64,000 nt of DNA, taken from contig CAZSWR010000002.1 in the NCBI GenBank assembly GCA_964610885.1, positions 62,001-126,000 of the forward strand, written 5' to 3'. Origin of the DNA: CAZSWR01 sp964610885. GTDB lineage: Bacteria; Bacteroidota; Ignavibacteria; Kapaibacteriales; UBA2268. How positions within the stretch are numbered: position 1 is the stretch's first letter; each line of letters begins with the position of its first letter. The translations under genes were made by a program, and so were the position numbers. The notes under the pieces are model-generated. The model was given only the letters and a program-made list of their open reading frames with translations, had not been told where the DNA came from and did no database searches. Shown one piece after another: positions 19,501-26,775 of this stretch.

Positions 19501-20991
19501 ATCGGCACGCTTGAAATCGAACTCTGATGATTTGTTGCTTAGTTTGGAGAAACGGCGCACGAAGGCATCTTCAATGTCTTCATTTGGCAATGGGACGATA
19601 AAATCGCGTATGTTTAGCCCAGATTCTACAATGCTTGGTTGGAATCCAAATTCGCGGAAGCCTTCATTGTTGCAATAAGTAACGTTGGCCTGCATATCAG
19701 TTTCGAAAACGATAAGAGGCAACATTTCAGCAAATTCGCTAAAACGCAATTCGCTGCGGTTCAGTGCTTCTTCTGTTTTTTTCGATTTAGTGATATCTAC
19801 GGCAATAACGAGGAGGCCGCTAATATTGCCGAACTTGTCCCTGAGGGGGATTTTGTCGGTTTGTACCCATTTACCGACACCGCTGGATGTCGTTAGATGC
19901 TCAATGATATTGTATTTCGGCCGGCCGGTGTTCATCACTTCGAGGTCGTCTGTGTAGTATTTTTCGGATTCCAGCGGGAGAATCTCATGTGCATTGCGGC
20001 CTTCGATTCTGTCTTTTGGCAGTCCAATCAGGTCTGCTGCTTGTTGGTTGACTCGGATGAAATTATTCTGCGAGTCCTTGTACCAAAGGGTGGCCGGAAT
20101 GGATTCAAAAATCAGTTCCAATTCTTCGGAAACTGATATTATTTTCTCTTGGTTCGCCCTTTTCTCGGTAACGTCGGTTGCAAAGACTGCAATTCGGCTA
20201 ACCTTCCCCTTGTCATCGAAAATTGGTATCTTGTCGGAAACCAACCAGACGAGGTCGCCGTGATAGTTCTGAAAGCATTCCGAAATGCCATAGATGGCTT
20301 CGCCAGAATTAATAACCTGAAGGTCTTCTTTGTAATACTGAAGGTGCTTGGCAGGGAAGAGTAATGACGCATTTTTTCCTTCGATGTCTTCGCGTTGCAG
20401 TCCAATCAGTTTAGCAGCGGCATTGTTGACGCTGATGTAATTGTTCAGTGTGTCTTTGTACCAAATCGGGTTGGGATTGGAATTGAAAATAATGTCGGCA
20501 TCGTTTGATTGTGGAGAAGTGCTTTCTGATTGGCAAAGGAGAGATTTTTTCGTAACGGTGCAGAGAGCAGTTTCCGAATCGTTCAGAATCGTGATAGCGA
20601 TTTCGATGATGTGTTCGGTGCCGCGCTTGTCGACAATTTTTAGCGAATTTGAATTGCTTGAGACTTTGCAAGATATTGCATCTGAAATCGATTTCCGGAA
20701 TTTTTTTATGAAAGTATGGTGGACGATTGTTTCGATTGCTTTGCCCAGAATGTCTTCTTCGGAATAGCCGGTATGCAGCAAAAACCTGCGGTTGCTGTTC
20801 TCGATTGTAAAGTCAGAAAGATTCACGGTAAAAGAGCAGTCTTCAGTTTTTTTAAATAGCTCTTTGTATTTATTCAACTCATTTTGCAACAAATCTATAT
20901 GCGATTCTGTAGCATTCTTATGGGCCGTTTTTTTTATTTTATCCGTTACTGCCTTGTCTTTCTCAGGTGTATTTCGAATCCTGGAAGCCAT
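16582..20991 (-). CDS. Multi-PAS (8x) GAF sensor histidine kinase
   Basis: 1469 residues with no membrane segment. Eight PAS domains can be counted between about residue 40 and 1060, each starting with patterns such as NPIWYKD, ESIPATLWYKD or ENAPLGYQSLDEKGYF, and most followed by PAC-type strands. A GAF domain follows (about 1075-1215), then a HisKA domain with phosphoaccepting His1240 in IIAHDLRGPFSGF and a HATPase_c domain with NNAVKF (N box), DTGIGIS (G1) and GTGLGLILCKEF (G2). It senses cytosolic signals, probably small molecules or redox state, and phosphorylates an unknown response regulator. No regulator is encoded nearby. Its kinase core closely resembles that of the kinase at 34.1-37.2 kb, suggesting duplication. 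Confidence 0.92.
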   Translation of the reverse strand: MASRIRNTPEKDKAVTDKIKKTAHKNATESHIDLLQNELNKYKELFKKTEDCSFTVNLSDFTIENSNRRFLLHTGYSEEDILGKAIETIVHHTFIKKFRKSISDAISCKVSSNSNSLKIVDKRGTEHIIEIAITILNDSETALCTVTKKSLLCQSESTSPQSNDADIIFNSNPNPIWYKDTLNNYISVNNAAAKLIGLQREDIEGKNASLLFPAKHLQYYKEDLQVINSGEAIYGISECFQNYHGDLVWLVSDKIPIFDDKGKVSRIAVFATDVTEKRANQEKIISVSEELELIFESIPATLWYKDSQNNFIRVNQQAADLIGLPKDRIEGRNAHEILPLESEKYYTDDLEVMNTGRPKYNIIEHLTTSSGVGKWVQTDKIPLRDKFGNISGLLVIAVDITKSKKTEEALNRSELRFSEFAEMLPLIVFETDMQANVTYCNNEGFREFGFQPSIVESGLNIRDFIVPLPNEDIEDAFVRRFSKLSNKSSEFDFKRADGSSFPGVVMTNVIEQKNKPIGLRGVLVNVENLRKAEEALSRSEEMMRNIFEKSAIGMTISYLGGRFYRVNQAFCSMLMYPEDEILSMNSDFITHHEDIETTTAAIEDLIKGKSEFIKLEQRFKRSDGRTIWVNATMTIVRSDSLQPLYIISQIEDITEQKHIALALRDSEEKYRNLTNTLPVGVYRTTPQGKILFANNAVAKMLGYNSSEDLYSIDVFETYAFKNERFEFLKQFSPSSGDVSQEIRLVTKTGKELWLFDHGHPVFNGSGELEYIDGIMENITEKRLAETALKDSEKRFRMLFENAPLGYQSLDEKGYFLDVNSAWLDLLGYRAEEVIGHHFTELLCDEEKAKFPAIFKSFLESGETTNVELVMRKKDNSSIIVSFNGKVGRDANGVFKQTHSILNDITQSKLLESQIIALKEFYETIVEKVNDGIMVFDANDNYTYVNSALERMSSLSRDAMIGNNLKAIFHRYLESEFINIFDDVKKQLIPTYFDEEFLIKQTQNIAFYNGWLIPLTDGKKYTGMIVTMQDISERKLQETNLDSRNRILQAVAIAAELLMKSSDFGQSIANVLRLLGEASNSDRAFIYRLANNHSNSEFQLSCEWIRPGFKSRNVPSGEIDDLTKKQRFSQFLRHYEDEPTVFGSINEFPKQFQILFADKGIKSILTTEIRTRGNLWGYIGFDDCTRERNWTDAEIDSIRTASFIIDGALERREVIEALQVGERQLREAIKSKDKFLNIIAHDLRGPFSGFIGLAEILTKDIQEMSLNEITKITSEMHKTSLRLFALLENLLEWSRTQTGRIEFNPQMADLHYIVMNKFNLYQISAAKKHIRLVSEVPPDTYLCADIHMLKTILRNLLNNAVKFIQEDESKDNSITISSREVGDFLEISVTDTGIGISEEDIGKLFRIDVSHISINNSTEKGTGLGLILCKEFTGIHGGRIICESQPGIGTSFRFTLPRSHEFYRNLSSAN

Positions 20992-21140
20992 AACGATTTT
21001 TCAATAGAATTGGTTTGGAACATAAATCAAAATATAAATTACGAAACTTTTCCTGAAATCAAAAACGAAAATTAATAAATATGATTTAATAAATTTATTA
21101 AATTCAATGCTATGCCGAACGAATCGGGACGTCTCGATTC

Positions 21141-22598
21141 TTAGAAAAATGATGTTATTATTGACGGGAACAGGCCCAGCGCTATGAGCGCTAAGCAAGA
21201 AATCCATAGCAATGGTTTAATTCCGCGAGTGTCCGCTTCGGGCGGATTGTCCGGTTTGGTTTGGAAGTACATTTTGATGATTAACCCAATATAGAAATAC
21301 ATTGAAATCATCGTCGCAACGACTGCGGCCACCGTCAGCCAAACCATATTTGATTTCACAGCTGCCGCGAAAAGGTAGTATTTCCCGAGGAAACCGGCAA
21401 ACGGCGGCAGTCCGGCCAGAGAGAACATGAAAACAGACATCATTGCTGCCAGTAGCGGTTGCGATTGCGAAAGTCCCGCGTAATCATCCAAATTCATCAT
21501 TTCGCCATTCTTCTCGATGGACGAAACCACTGCGAAGGCACCGAATTGCATGAATAAATATGCTGCCGAATAGAAACCGATGGCGGAGAATCCCATCGGC
21601 GTCCCGGCGGCGATTCCCATAAGCAAATAGCCTGCGTGCGCAATCGAGGAATAGGCCAGCATTCTCTTGACGTTGGTTTGTACCAAAGCAGAAATATTGC
21701 CGACGAACATCGTCAGCACAGCAACCAAGGCAACAATGAAGTTGTAATTCCAGAAGTATTTCGTTGCTTCGGAATTCTGCATTGCCCCGGCCAACATAGA
21801 TTTTGAAACAATTATGAAAGCCGCAGCCGCTGCGATTTTTCCGGCCGTGCTCATGAATCCGGTAACGACCGTTGGAGCGCCTTCGTAAACGTCCGGCGCC
21901 CATTGGTGGAAGGGGAACGCTGCGATTTTGAAAGATAATCCGACAATTAGCAAGCCCATACCAATAAGCAAATAAAGTGGTGTGTACGCGCCGATAGCAA
22001 TAGCCGACGAAATACCGTTGAACGAAATATGGCCTGTCGAACCGTATATCATTGCCATGCCGTAGAGCAGGAATCCAGTGGCGAAAGAGCCAAGAAGGAA
22101 ATATTTAACGGCAGATTCGACCGATTTCTCGCGTTTGCGGAAAAAGCCGGACAATACGTAGAATGAGATTGTCATTAATTCAATACCGATGAAAAGAACC
22201 AAAAGGCTGTTCGAGTGCGCGATTAGCATCATACCGACAATTGAGAAAACCATCATCGAATAGAACTCGCCATATTCGGCATATTCTCGCCGCAAGTATT
22301 GCTTTGCGCTGAGCGCGGTAAGGATTCCGGCAGAAATGAATAAAACATCGAAAAATGCAGAAATCCCGCCGAAAGTAATCTGTCCTTTCGTAACCAGATC
22401 CGTGTGCATCAATAGCGCAATGTCTTGGTCTGGCACGGTCGCAGTGGCCAAGGCAGCCGCGCCGGTTGCGCCGAGGATGATCAAGGTCAAAAAGTGGTTC
22501 AGTGTCCTGTTCTTGAAATAAGCATCAACGAGGATTAATACAATCGATAGCGATGATATTAAAATTAGTGGCGATGCGAGAATTATTTCTTGGTTCAT
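21141..22598 (-). CDS. nuoN: NADH-quinone oxidoreductase subunit N
   Basis: 485 residues, the normal length for this antiporter-like membrane subunit of respiratory complex I. About 14 hydrophobic helices can be seen. The typical segment KIAAFPFHQWAPDVYEGAPTVVTGFMSTAGK contains the conserved lysine and tryptophan of the proton channel, and NVKRMLAYSSIAHAGYLLMG is the second half-channel. It is the last gene of a nuoL-nuoM-nuoN transcript, starting 38 bases after nuoM. It moves protons across the inner membrane during quinone reduction. Confidence 0.95.
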   Translation of the reverse strand: MNQEIILASPLILISSLSIVLILVDAYFKNRTLNHFLTLIILGATGAAALATATVPDQDIALLMHTDLVTKGQITFGGISAFFDVLFISAGILTALSAKQYLRREYAEYGEFYSMMVFSIVGMMLIAHSNSLLVLFIGIELMTISFYVLSGFFRKREKSVESAVKYFLLGSFATGFLLYGMAMIYGSTGHISFNGISSAIAIGAYTPLYLLIGMGLLIVGLSFKIAAFPFHQWAPDVYEGAPTVVTGFMSTAGKIAAAAAFIIVSKSMLAGAMQNSEATKYFWNYNFIVALVAVLTMFVGNISALVQTNVKRMLAYSSIAHAGYLLMGIAAGTPMGFSAIGFYSAAYLFMQFGAFAVVSSIEKNGEMMNLDDYAGLSQSQPLLAAMMSVFMFSLAGLPPFAGFLGKYYLFAAAVKSNMVWLTVAAVVATMISMYFYIGLIIKMYFQTKPDNPPEADTRGIKPLLWISCLALIALGLFPSIITSFF

Positions 22599-22636
22599 AT
22601 ATCTGTCCTGTGTAGTCTTATGTCTTTATTAATGAA

Positions 22637-24202
22637 CTATTTACTTCTGATTAGTTCAGTGCCCGGGAATGGCAATTCAGCGTTTTTATTCTTTTGGTAA
22701 TGAATTCTATTGACAAGCGAGCGGGTGGACTGCTCCGAAAGGTTCAGAAACGTATTAGGATTAAGACCAATCCACACAATAAACAATACAATTGGGATCA
22801 TCATGCTCCATTCGCGTGGCGAGAGGTCCGAAAGGTGGTGGTTCTTTGGATTGTCGTTCGTGCCGAACATAACCCTACCAAACATCCACAGCAAATAAAC
22901 CGCTGCAAAAATGACACCTGTCGCCGCTGTTATCGTGAAAGCTTTCGAGCCGAGAGCCTCGGAATTGAACGCTCCGAGCATGGTGAGGAACTCGCCCACG
23001 AAGCCGTTCAAGCCCGGCAAGCCGACAGAAGCGAGCATCGCTATAGCAAAGAATACAGAGTAGGCGGGCATCACTCGGGCCAGGCCTCCAAATTCGGATA
23101 TTTCGCGAGTGTGGCGGCGTTCGTAGATCACTCCGACGGCAAGGAAGAGCATCCCCGTCGAAAGGCCGTGGTTCACCATTTGTATTGTGGCCCCTTGGAT
23201 ACCTTCGGCCGTCAAAGAGAAAATTCCCAAGACGACAAAACCCAAGTGCGAAACAGAGCTGTATGCCACCAGTTTCTTCACGTCTGTTTGAACCATGGAA
23301 ACGAGCGCTCCATAGACGATTCCGATCACTGCCAGCCATCCGATATACGGAGCGAACATCCACGAGGCTTCGGGGAATAGATCAATATTGAACCTGAGCA
23401 GTCCATAGGTGCCCATTTTCAATAATACTGCCGCCAGGATGACCGACCCGGGAGTCGGGGCCTCCGTGTGTGCCGATGGCAACCATGTGTGCAATGGGAA
23501 AAGCGGAACCTTGATGCAAAACGATAGAGCGAAAGCGAGGAACAGCCACTTCTGCGTGCCGATAGGGATGGGAGACGAAAAGATTGTGTTGCGAATCAAG
23601 ACGAAATCCGACGTGAAACCATTCGGAAGGCCCGAAGCCGCTCCGGCCCAACTGCCCAACCAGACAATTGCCACGAGCATCAGCAAAGATCCGACCACCG
23701 TGAAAATAAAGAATTTGACAGTGGCATAGATTCTGTTTTCGCCGCCCCAGATACCAATAATGAAATACATCGGTATGAGTATGATTTCCCAAAAAATGTA
23801 GAAAAGGACTAAGTCCAAAGAAATGAATACGCCGATCATTGCAGTTTCGAGCAGCATCAGCAGCGAATAATACTCCTTGTGGCGCTTGCTAATCGAACCA
23901 AACGACGACAATACCGCAATCGGTATAATGAAAGTCGTTAGCAAGACGAGTAGCAAAGACATACCATCGATTCCAGTACGGAAAGCAATATTGAATTCCG
24001 GAAAGAATGTTGATTCACTAAAGAATTGGAACCCAGGGTCGGCAGGATTGAAATCAACCAGCAGGAAAAGAGAAACAATAAAAGTGGCAATAGACGACGC
24101 CAGAGCCAAATTCTTTATCAGGCCTATTGAATTACGGTTAATTGCAAGTATTGCCCCGAAGGCCACGAGCGGAAGAATTAACGTAATATGTAATGTAGTC
24201 AT
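22637..24202 (-). CDS. nuoM: NADH-quinone oxidoreductase subunit M
   Basis: 521 residues, polytopic. Complex I chain M signatures are present: RTGIDGMSLLLVLLTTFIIP in the N-terminal part, FWEIILIPMYFIIGIWGG, KVPLFPLHTWLPSAHTEAP with the channel lysine, and QTDVKKLVAYSSVSHLGFVVLG. It is one of the three antiporter-like pumps of complex I. It starts 19 bases downstream of nuoL and precedes nuoN, the standard L-M-N order. Confidence 0.96.
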   Translation of the reverse strand: MTTLHITLILPLVAFGAILAINRNSIGLIKNLALASSIATFIVSLFLLVDFNPADPGFQFFSESTFFPEFNIAFRTGIDGMSLLLVLLTTFIIPIAVLSSFGSISKRHKEYYSLLMLLETAMIGVFISLDLVLFYIFWEIILIPMYFIIGIWGGENRIYATVKFFIFTVVGSLLMLVAIVWLGSWAGAASGLPNGFTSDFVLIRNTIFSSPIPIGTQKWLFLAFALSFCIKVPLFPLHTWLPSAHTEAPTPGSVILAAVLLKMGTYGLLRFNIDLFPEASWMFAPYIGWLAVIGIVYGALVSMVQTDVKKLVAYSSVSHLGFVVLGIFSLTAEGIQGATIQMVNHGLSTGMLFLAVGVIYERRHTREISEFGGLARVMPAYSVFFAIAMLASVGLPGLNGFVGEFLTMLGAFNSEALGSKAFTITAATGVIFAAVYLLWMFGRVMFGTNDNPKNHHLSDLSPREWSMMIPIVLFIVWIGLNPNTFLNLSEQSTRSLVNRIHYQKNKNAELPFPGTELIRSK

Positions 24203-24221
24203 AATTCTAATTATTTATTTG

Positions 24222-26192
24222 TTACAAAGAGAGTAATAATGCAATTATGGCGACGATGCCGGCAGTCATAATAACGGCATAGTTCTGTGCAACGCCGCTC
24301 TGGATTCGCCTAATAATCTGCCCGGCGCCCTGCGTCGATTTTGCAATCGTATGTACAAGCCCATCGATTATTCCGACATCGAAGAACTTCCAAAGGAACG
24401 AATGCGAGAGTTTATATATGGGATCAATTATTACTGCGAAGTAAAACTCGTCGAGTTTGTATTTGCCGAGCAAAAGTCTATAAATAGGATTGAATGATTT
24501 CGCAAGGCGCCGTGGCGAATTCCATTGCGGGTCTGAGTACCATTTCTTGGCAATTAGTATTGCCGAAATTGCTGCAATCACCGAAATTCCCATCAGCAAG
24601 TATTCCATTATCAATGAATGCTCGTGTGGAGTATGATTGAATTTGATTATTTCGTTAGCATTAGCGAAGACAGGGCCGAGCCAAGACTCGAGCAGATTGG
24701 TGTGTTCGCCCATGAATCCGCCCAATGCGTGCGGGAGGCCAACGAAGCCACCGATGGCGGAAAGGACTGCAAGCACAACCAGCGGGACAGTCATAACTTT
24801 CGGGGACTCATGGGGTTTCGCGTGCGAGGCGGCAAACCTTTCTGTGCCGTAGAAAGTCAAGTACAGCAGACGGAACATATAGAAAGCCGTCATGAAAGCA
24901 GTCAGTAGCAGAATGATCCACAACCATGGCGAGCCATTCGAGTACGTCATCCACAGGATTTCATCCTTGGAAAAGAATCCGCTGAAGAATGGGATGCCGG
25001 ATATGGCAAGTGTGGCCACAAGGAAAGTCCAATGCGTCGTCGGCATATAGCGTTTCAGGTTGCCCATCTTTTTGATGTTTTGTTCTTCGTGCATTCCGTG
25101 GATCACCGAACCGGCGGCCAAGAACAGAAGGCCTTTGAAGAAAGCGTGCGTCATCACATGGAACACGCCGGCAGTGAAGGCGCCGACGCCCAGAGCAGCG
25201 AACATGAATCCAAGCTGCGAAACGGTGGAATATGCTAATACTTTTTTAATATCGTTTTGCACCAAACCGACCGTTGCCGCAAAAAAAGCCGTTAGTATTC
25301 CAATGATTGCCACCACGTTCATTGTTGTCGGCGAAAGAGCGAAGAGTGTTGCATTCCTTGCGATAAGGAAAATACCGGCTGTAACCATGGTTGCTGCGTG
25401 AATCAGTGCAGAAACCGGCGTGGGGCCGGCCATTGCGTCGGGCAGCCAAACGGCCAATGGGATCTGGGCGGATTTACCGGTGCAGCCCAAGAACATAAGC
25501 AAAGTGATAGCCGTAACCGAAGCGCCGGCGTAGAGAGTCGATGCGTTTTGGTTTGCCATTTCTGCAATGGTAGTGTATTCGAGCGAGCCGAATAAGCTGA
25601 ATACGAGGAACATCGCGATAATGAATCCGAAATCTCCGATTCTGTTCACGATGAATGCTTTATTTGCTGCGTCGCCAGTCCAGCGGATTCGTGTGCCCTC
25701 GAATTTGCGGTCGTACCAGAATCCGATAAGCAGATACGAGCAAAGACCCACGCCCTCCCAACCGAGGAAAGTCAGCAGAAAGTTCGACGCCAAGACCAAA
25801 TTTAGCATCATGAATATAAACAAATTCAAATACGCGAAGAATCGATAGTAGCTTCTGTCTCCGTGCATATATCCCATAGAATACAAGTGTATGAGGAAGC
25901 CGACGCCGGTAATAATCAGTGCAAAAGTAATCGATAGCTGATCCACCTGATAAGACACATTAACGGAGAAATTCCCGGCCGATATCCAATTAAAAACAGA
26001 TACTTCCCGCGGCGAAGCGATACCGTTTAGTATGTCGATGAGCAGCTTCAATGATAGCAGAAATGACAAGCCAACAGCCGAAGAGGCAATGCTGCCGATC
26101 AGTTTTTCACTTTTTAAGTATTTACCCCCGAGGCCCAGAGCCAGGAAGCCAAGTAGCGGCAATAGAGGTATGAAGGTTGAGTAATCGATCAT
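24222..26192 (-). CDS. nuoL: NADH-quinone oxidoreductase subunit L
   Basis: 656 residues from the ATG chosen here, because GGAAAAT lies just before it; an in-frame ATG eight codons upstream is a poorer start. Complex I chain L signatures: FLGWEGVGLCSYLLIGFWY, KSAQIPLAVWLPDAMAGPTPVSALIHAATMVTAG, and QNDIKKVLAYSTVSQLGFMFAALG. The long C-terminal extension with the lateral helix and the final membrane helix is present. It is the first gene of the nuoLMN unit. The other complex I genes (A-K) are not upstream: the next 560 bases are non-coding and the following gene points the other way. Confidence 0.96.
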   Translation of the reverse strand: MIDYSTFIPLLPLLGFLALGLGGKYLKSEKLIGSIASSAVGLSFLLSLKLLIDILNGIASPREVSVFNWISAGNFSVNVSYQVDQLSITFALIITGVGFLIHLYSMGYMHGDRSYYRFFAYLNLFIFMMLNLVLASNFLLTFLGWEGVGLCSYLLIGFWYDRKFEGTRIRWTGDAANKAFIVNRIGDFGFIIAMFLVFSLFGSLEYTTIAEMANQNASTLYAGASVTAITLLMFLGCTGKSAQIPLAVWLPDAMAGPTPVSALIHAATMVTAGIFLIARNATLFALSPTTMNVVAIIGILTAFFAATVGLVQNDIKKVLAYSTVSQLGFMFAALGVGAFTAGVFHVMTHAFFKGLLFLAAGSVIHGMHEEQNIKKMGNLKRYMPTTHWTFLVATLAISGIPFFSGFFSKDEILWMTYSNGSPWLWIILLLTAFMTAFYMFRLLYLTFYGTERFAASHAKPHESPKVMTVPLVVLAVLSAIGGFVGLPHALGGFMGEHTNLLESWLGPVFANANEIIKFNHTPHEHSLIMEYLLMGISVIAAISAILIAKKWYSDPQWNSPRRLAKSFNPIYRLLLGKYKLDEFYFAVIIDPIYKLSHSFLWKFFDVGIIDGLVHTIAKSTQGAGQIIRRIQSGVAQNYAVIMTAGIVAIIALLLSL

Positions 26193-26430
26193 ATATTTTC
26201 CATCAAATCTTTTCAATTTGCACCACCGTATGCACGAAGCAAACGAAGGATTGTTTTAAAAAACGATAGAGACAAGAAAATGTTTTATGCGCAGCTAAAA
26301 AATGAATAATGATTTATTATATTTTTTTTTATTTTTTTTGTAACCAATGCGAATTGCGCTGTGTCTTTATTAGCGAACATAGGCTCGTTCTTTATATACA
26401 TGTTCAAGTATTGTTTTGCAGTAAGTGAGT

Positions 26431-26462
26431 CGGTATTCTGCATTGTAAAGTGCGGAATACCG
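26431..26462. repeat. Perfect inverted repeat (hairpin)
   Basis: CGGTATTC and GAATACCG form an 8-bp perfect stem around a 16-base loop. The right arm runs directly into the first 27-bp tandem repeat. It may be an operator for the downstream secreted gene or a folding RNA element; the function is unknown. Confidence 0.6.
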
Positions 26463-26513
26463 GTTCATGTTAATGAAAGCCATTTGCCGGTTCATGTTAA
26501 TGAAAGCCATTTG
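26460..26513 (+). repeat. 27-bp tandem repeat, two adjacent copies; third at 26642-26668
   Basis: Two identical head-to-tail 27-bp units beginning CCGGTTCATG and ending GCCATTTG. The third copy begins right after the N gap. Because the array interrupts the assembly, the real copy number is uncertain. Confidence 0.9.
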
Positions 26514-26541
26514 GGGATAAATTTAATTTGTAATTTCGCCG

Positions 26542-26641
26542 NNNNNNNNNNNNNNNNNNNNNNNNNNNNNNNNNNNNNNNNNNNNNNNNNNNNNNNNNNN
26601 NNNNNNNNNNNNNNNNNNNNNNNNNNNNNNNNNNNNNNNNN
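26542..26641. other. Assembly gap (100 N) flanked by an identical 55-bp sequence
   Basis: The 55 bases just before the N run (26487-26541) are identical to the 55 bases just after it (26642-26696). A fixed gap of 100 with a 55-base overlap on both sides means two contigs that share one assembly k-mer. The simplest reading is that the two copies are one sequence and the N run is artificial, or that the gap hides further tandem units. Confidence 0.9.
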
Positions 26642-26681
26642 CCGGTTCATGTTAATGAAAGCCATTTGGGGATAAATTTAA

Positions 26682-26713
26682 TTTGTAATTTCGCCGAAAT
26701 GATATTATGTTTG
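26682..26713 (+). promoter_or_regulatory. Bacteroidota-type promoter (TTTG-N20-TATGTTTG)
   Basis: TTTG at 26682-26685 and TATGTTTG at 26706-26713, 20 bases apart, match the sigma-ABfr consensus TTTG-N19..21-TAnnTTTG known from Bacteroides/Flavobacterium. It lies 62 bases before the start codon of the secreted T9SS protein. The upstream box falls in the copy of the repeat next to the gap. Confidence 0.55.
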
Positions 26714-26775
26714 TTATTTGTATGAAGAAGAATAGATTGAAATAATTGTATTTTTATAACCGTATAAGGTGCAAA

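Larger units (their letters stand above)
26217..26775. other. Divergent intergenic region with hairpin, tandem repeats, N gap and promoter
   Basis: Lies between nuoL (minus) and a secreted-protein gene (plus). Next to nuoL it is AT-rich with T-tracts (about 26314-26340). Then come a perfect 8-bp hairpin, 27-bp tandem repeats, a 100-N gap, and a Bacteroidota-type promoter. No real gene is seen; the only long reading frame runs through the N run. Confidence 0.7.

Noticed and set aside
26460..26668. CRISPR array at the 27-bp repeats
   Set aside because: The first two units are directly adjacent with no spacer, and no cas gene is in the window.
26361..26675. Open frame across the repeat and the N run
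   Set aside because: A third of it is unknown bases and the rest is tandem repeat; it has no signal, domain or RBS.
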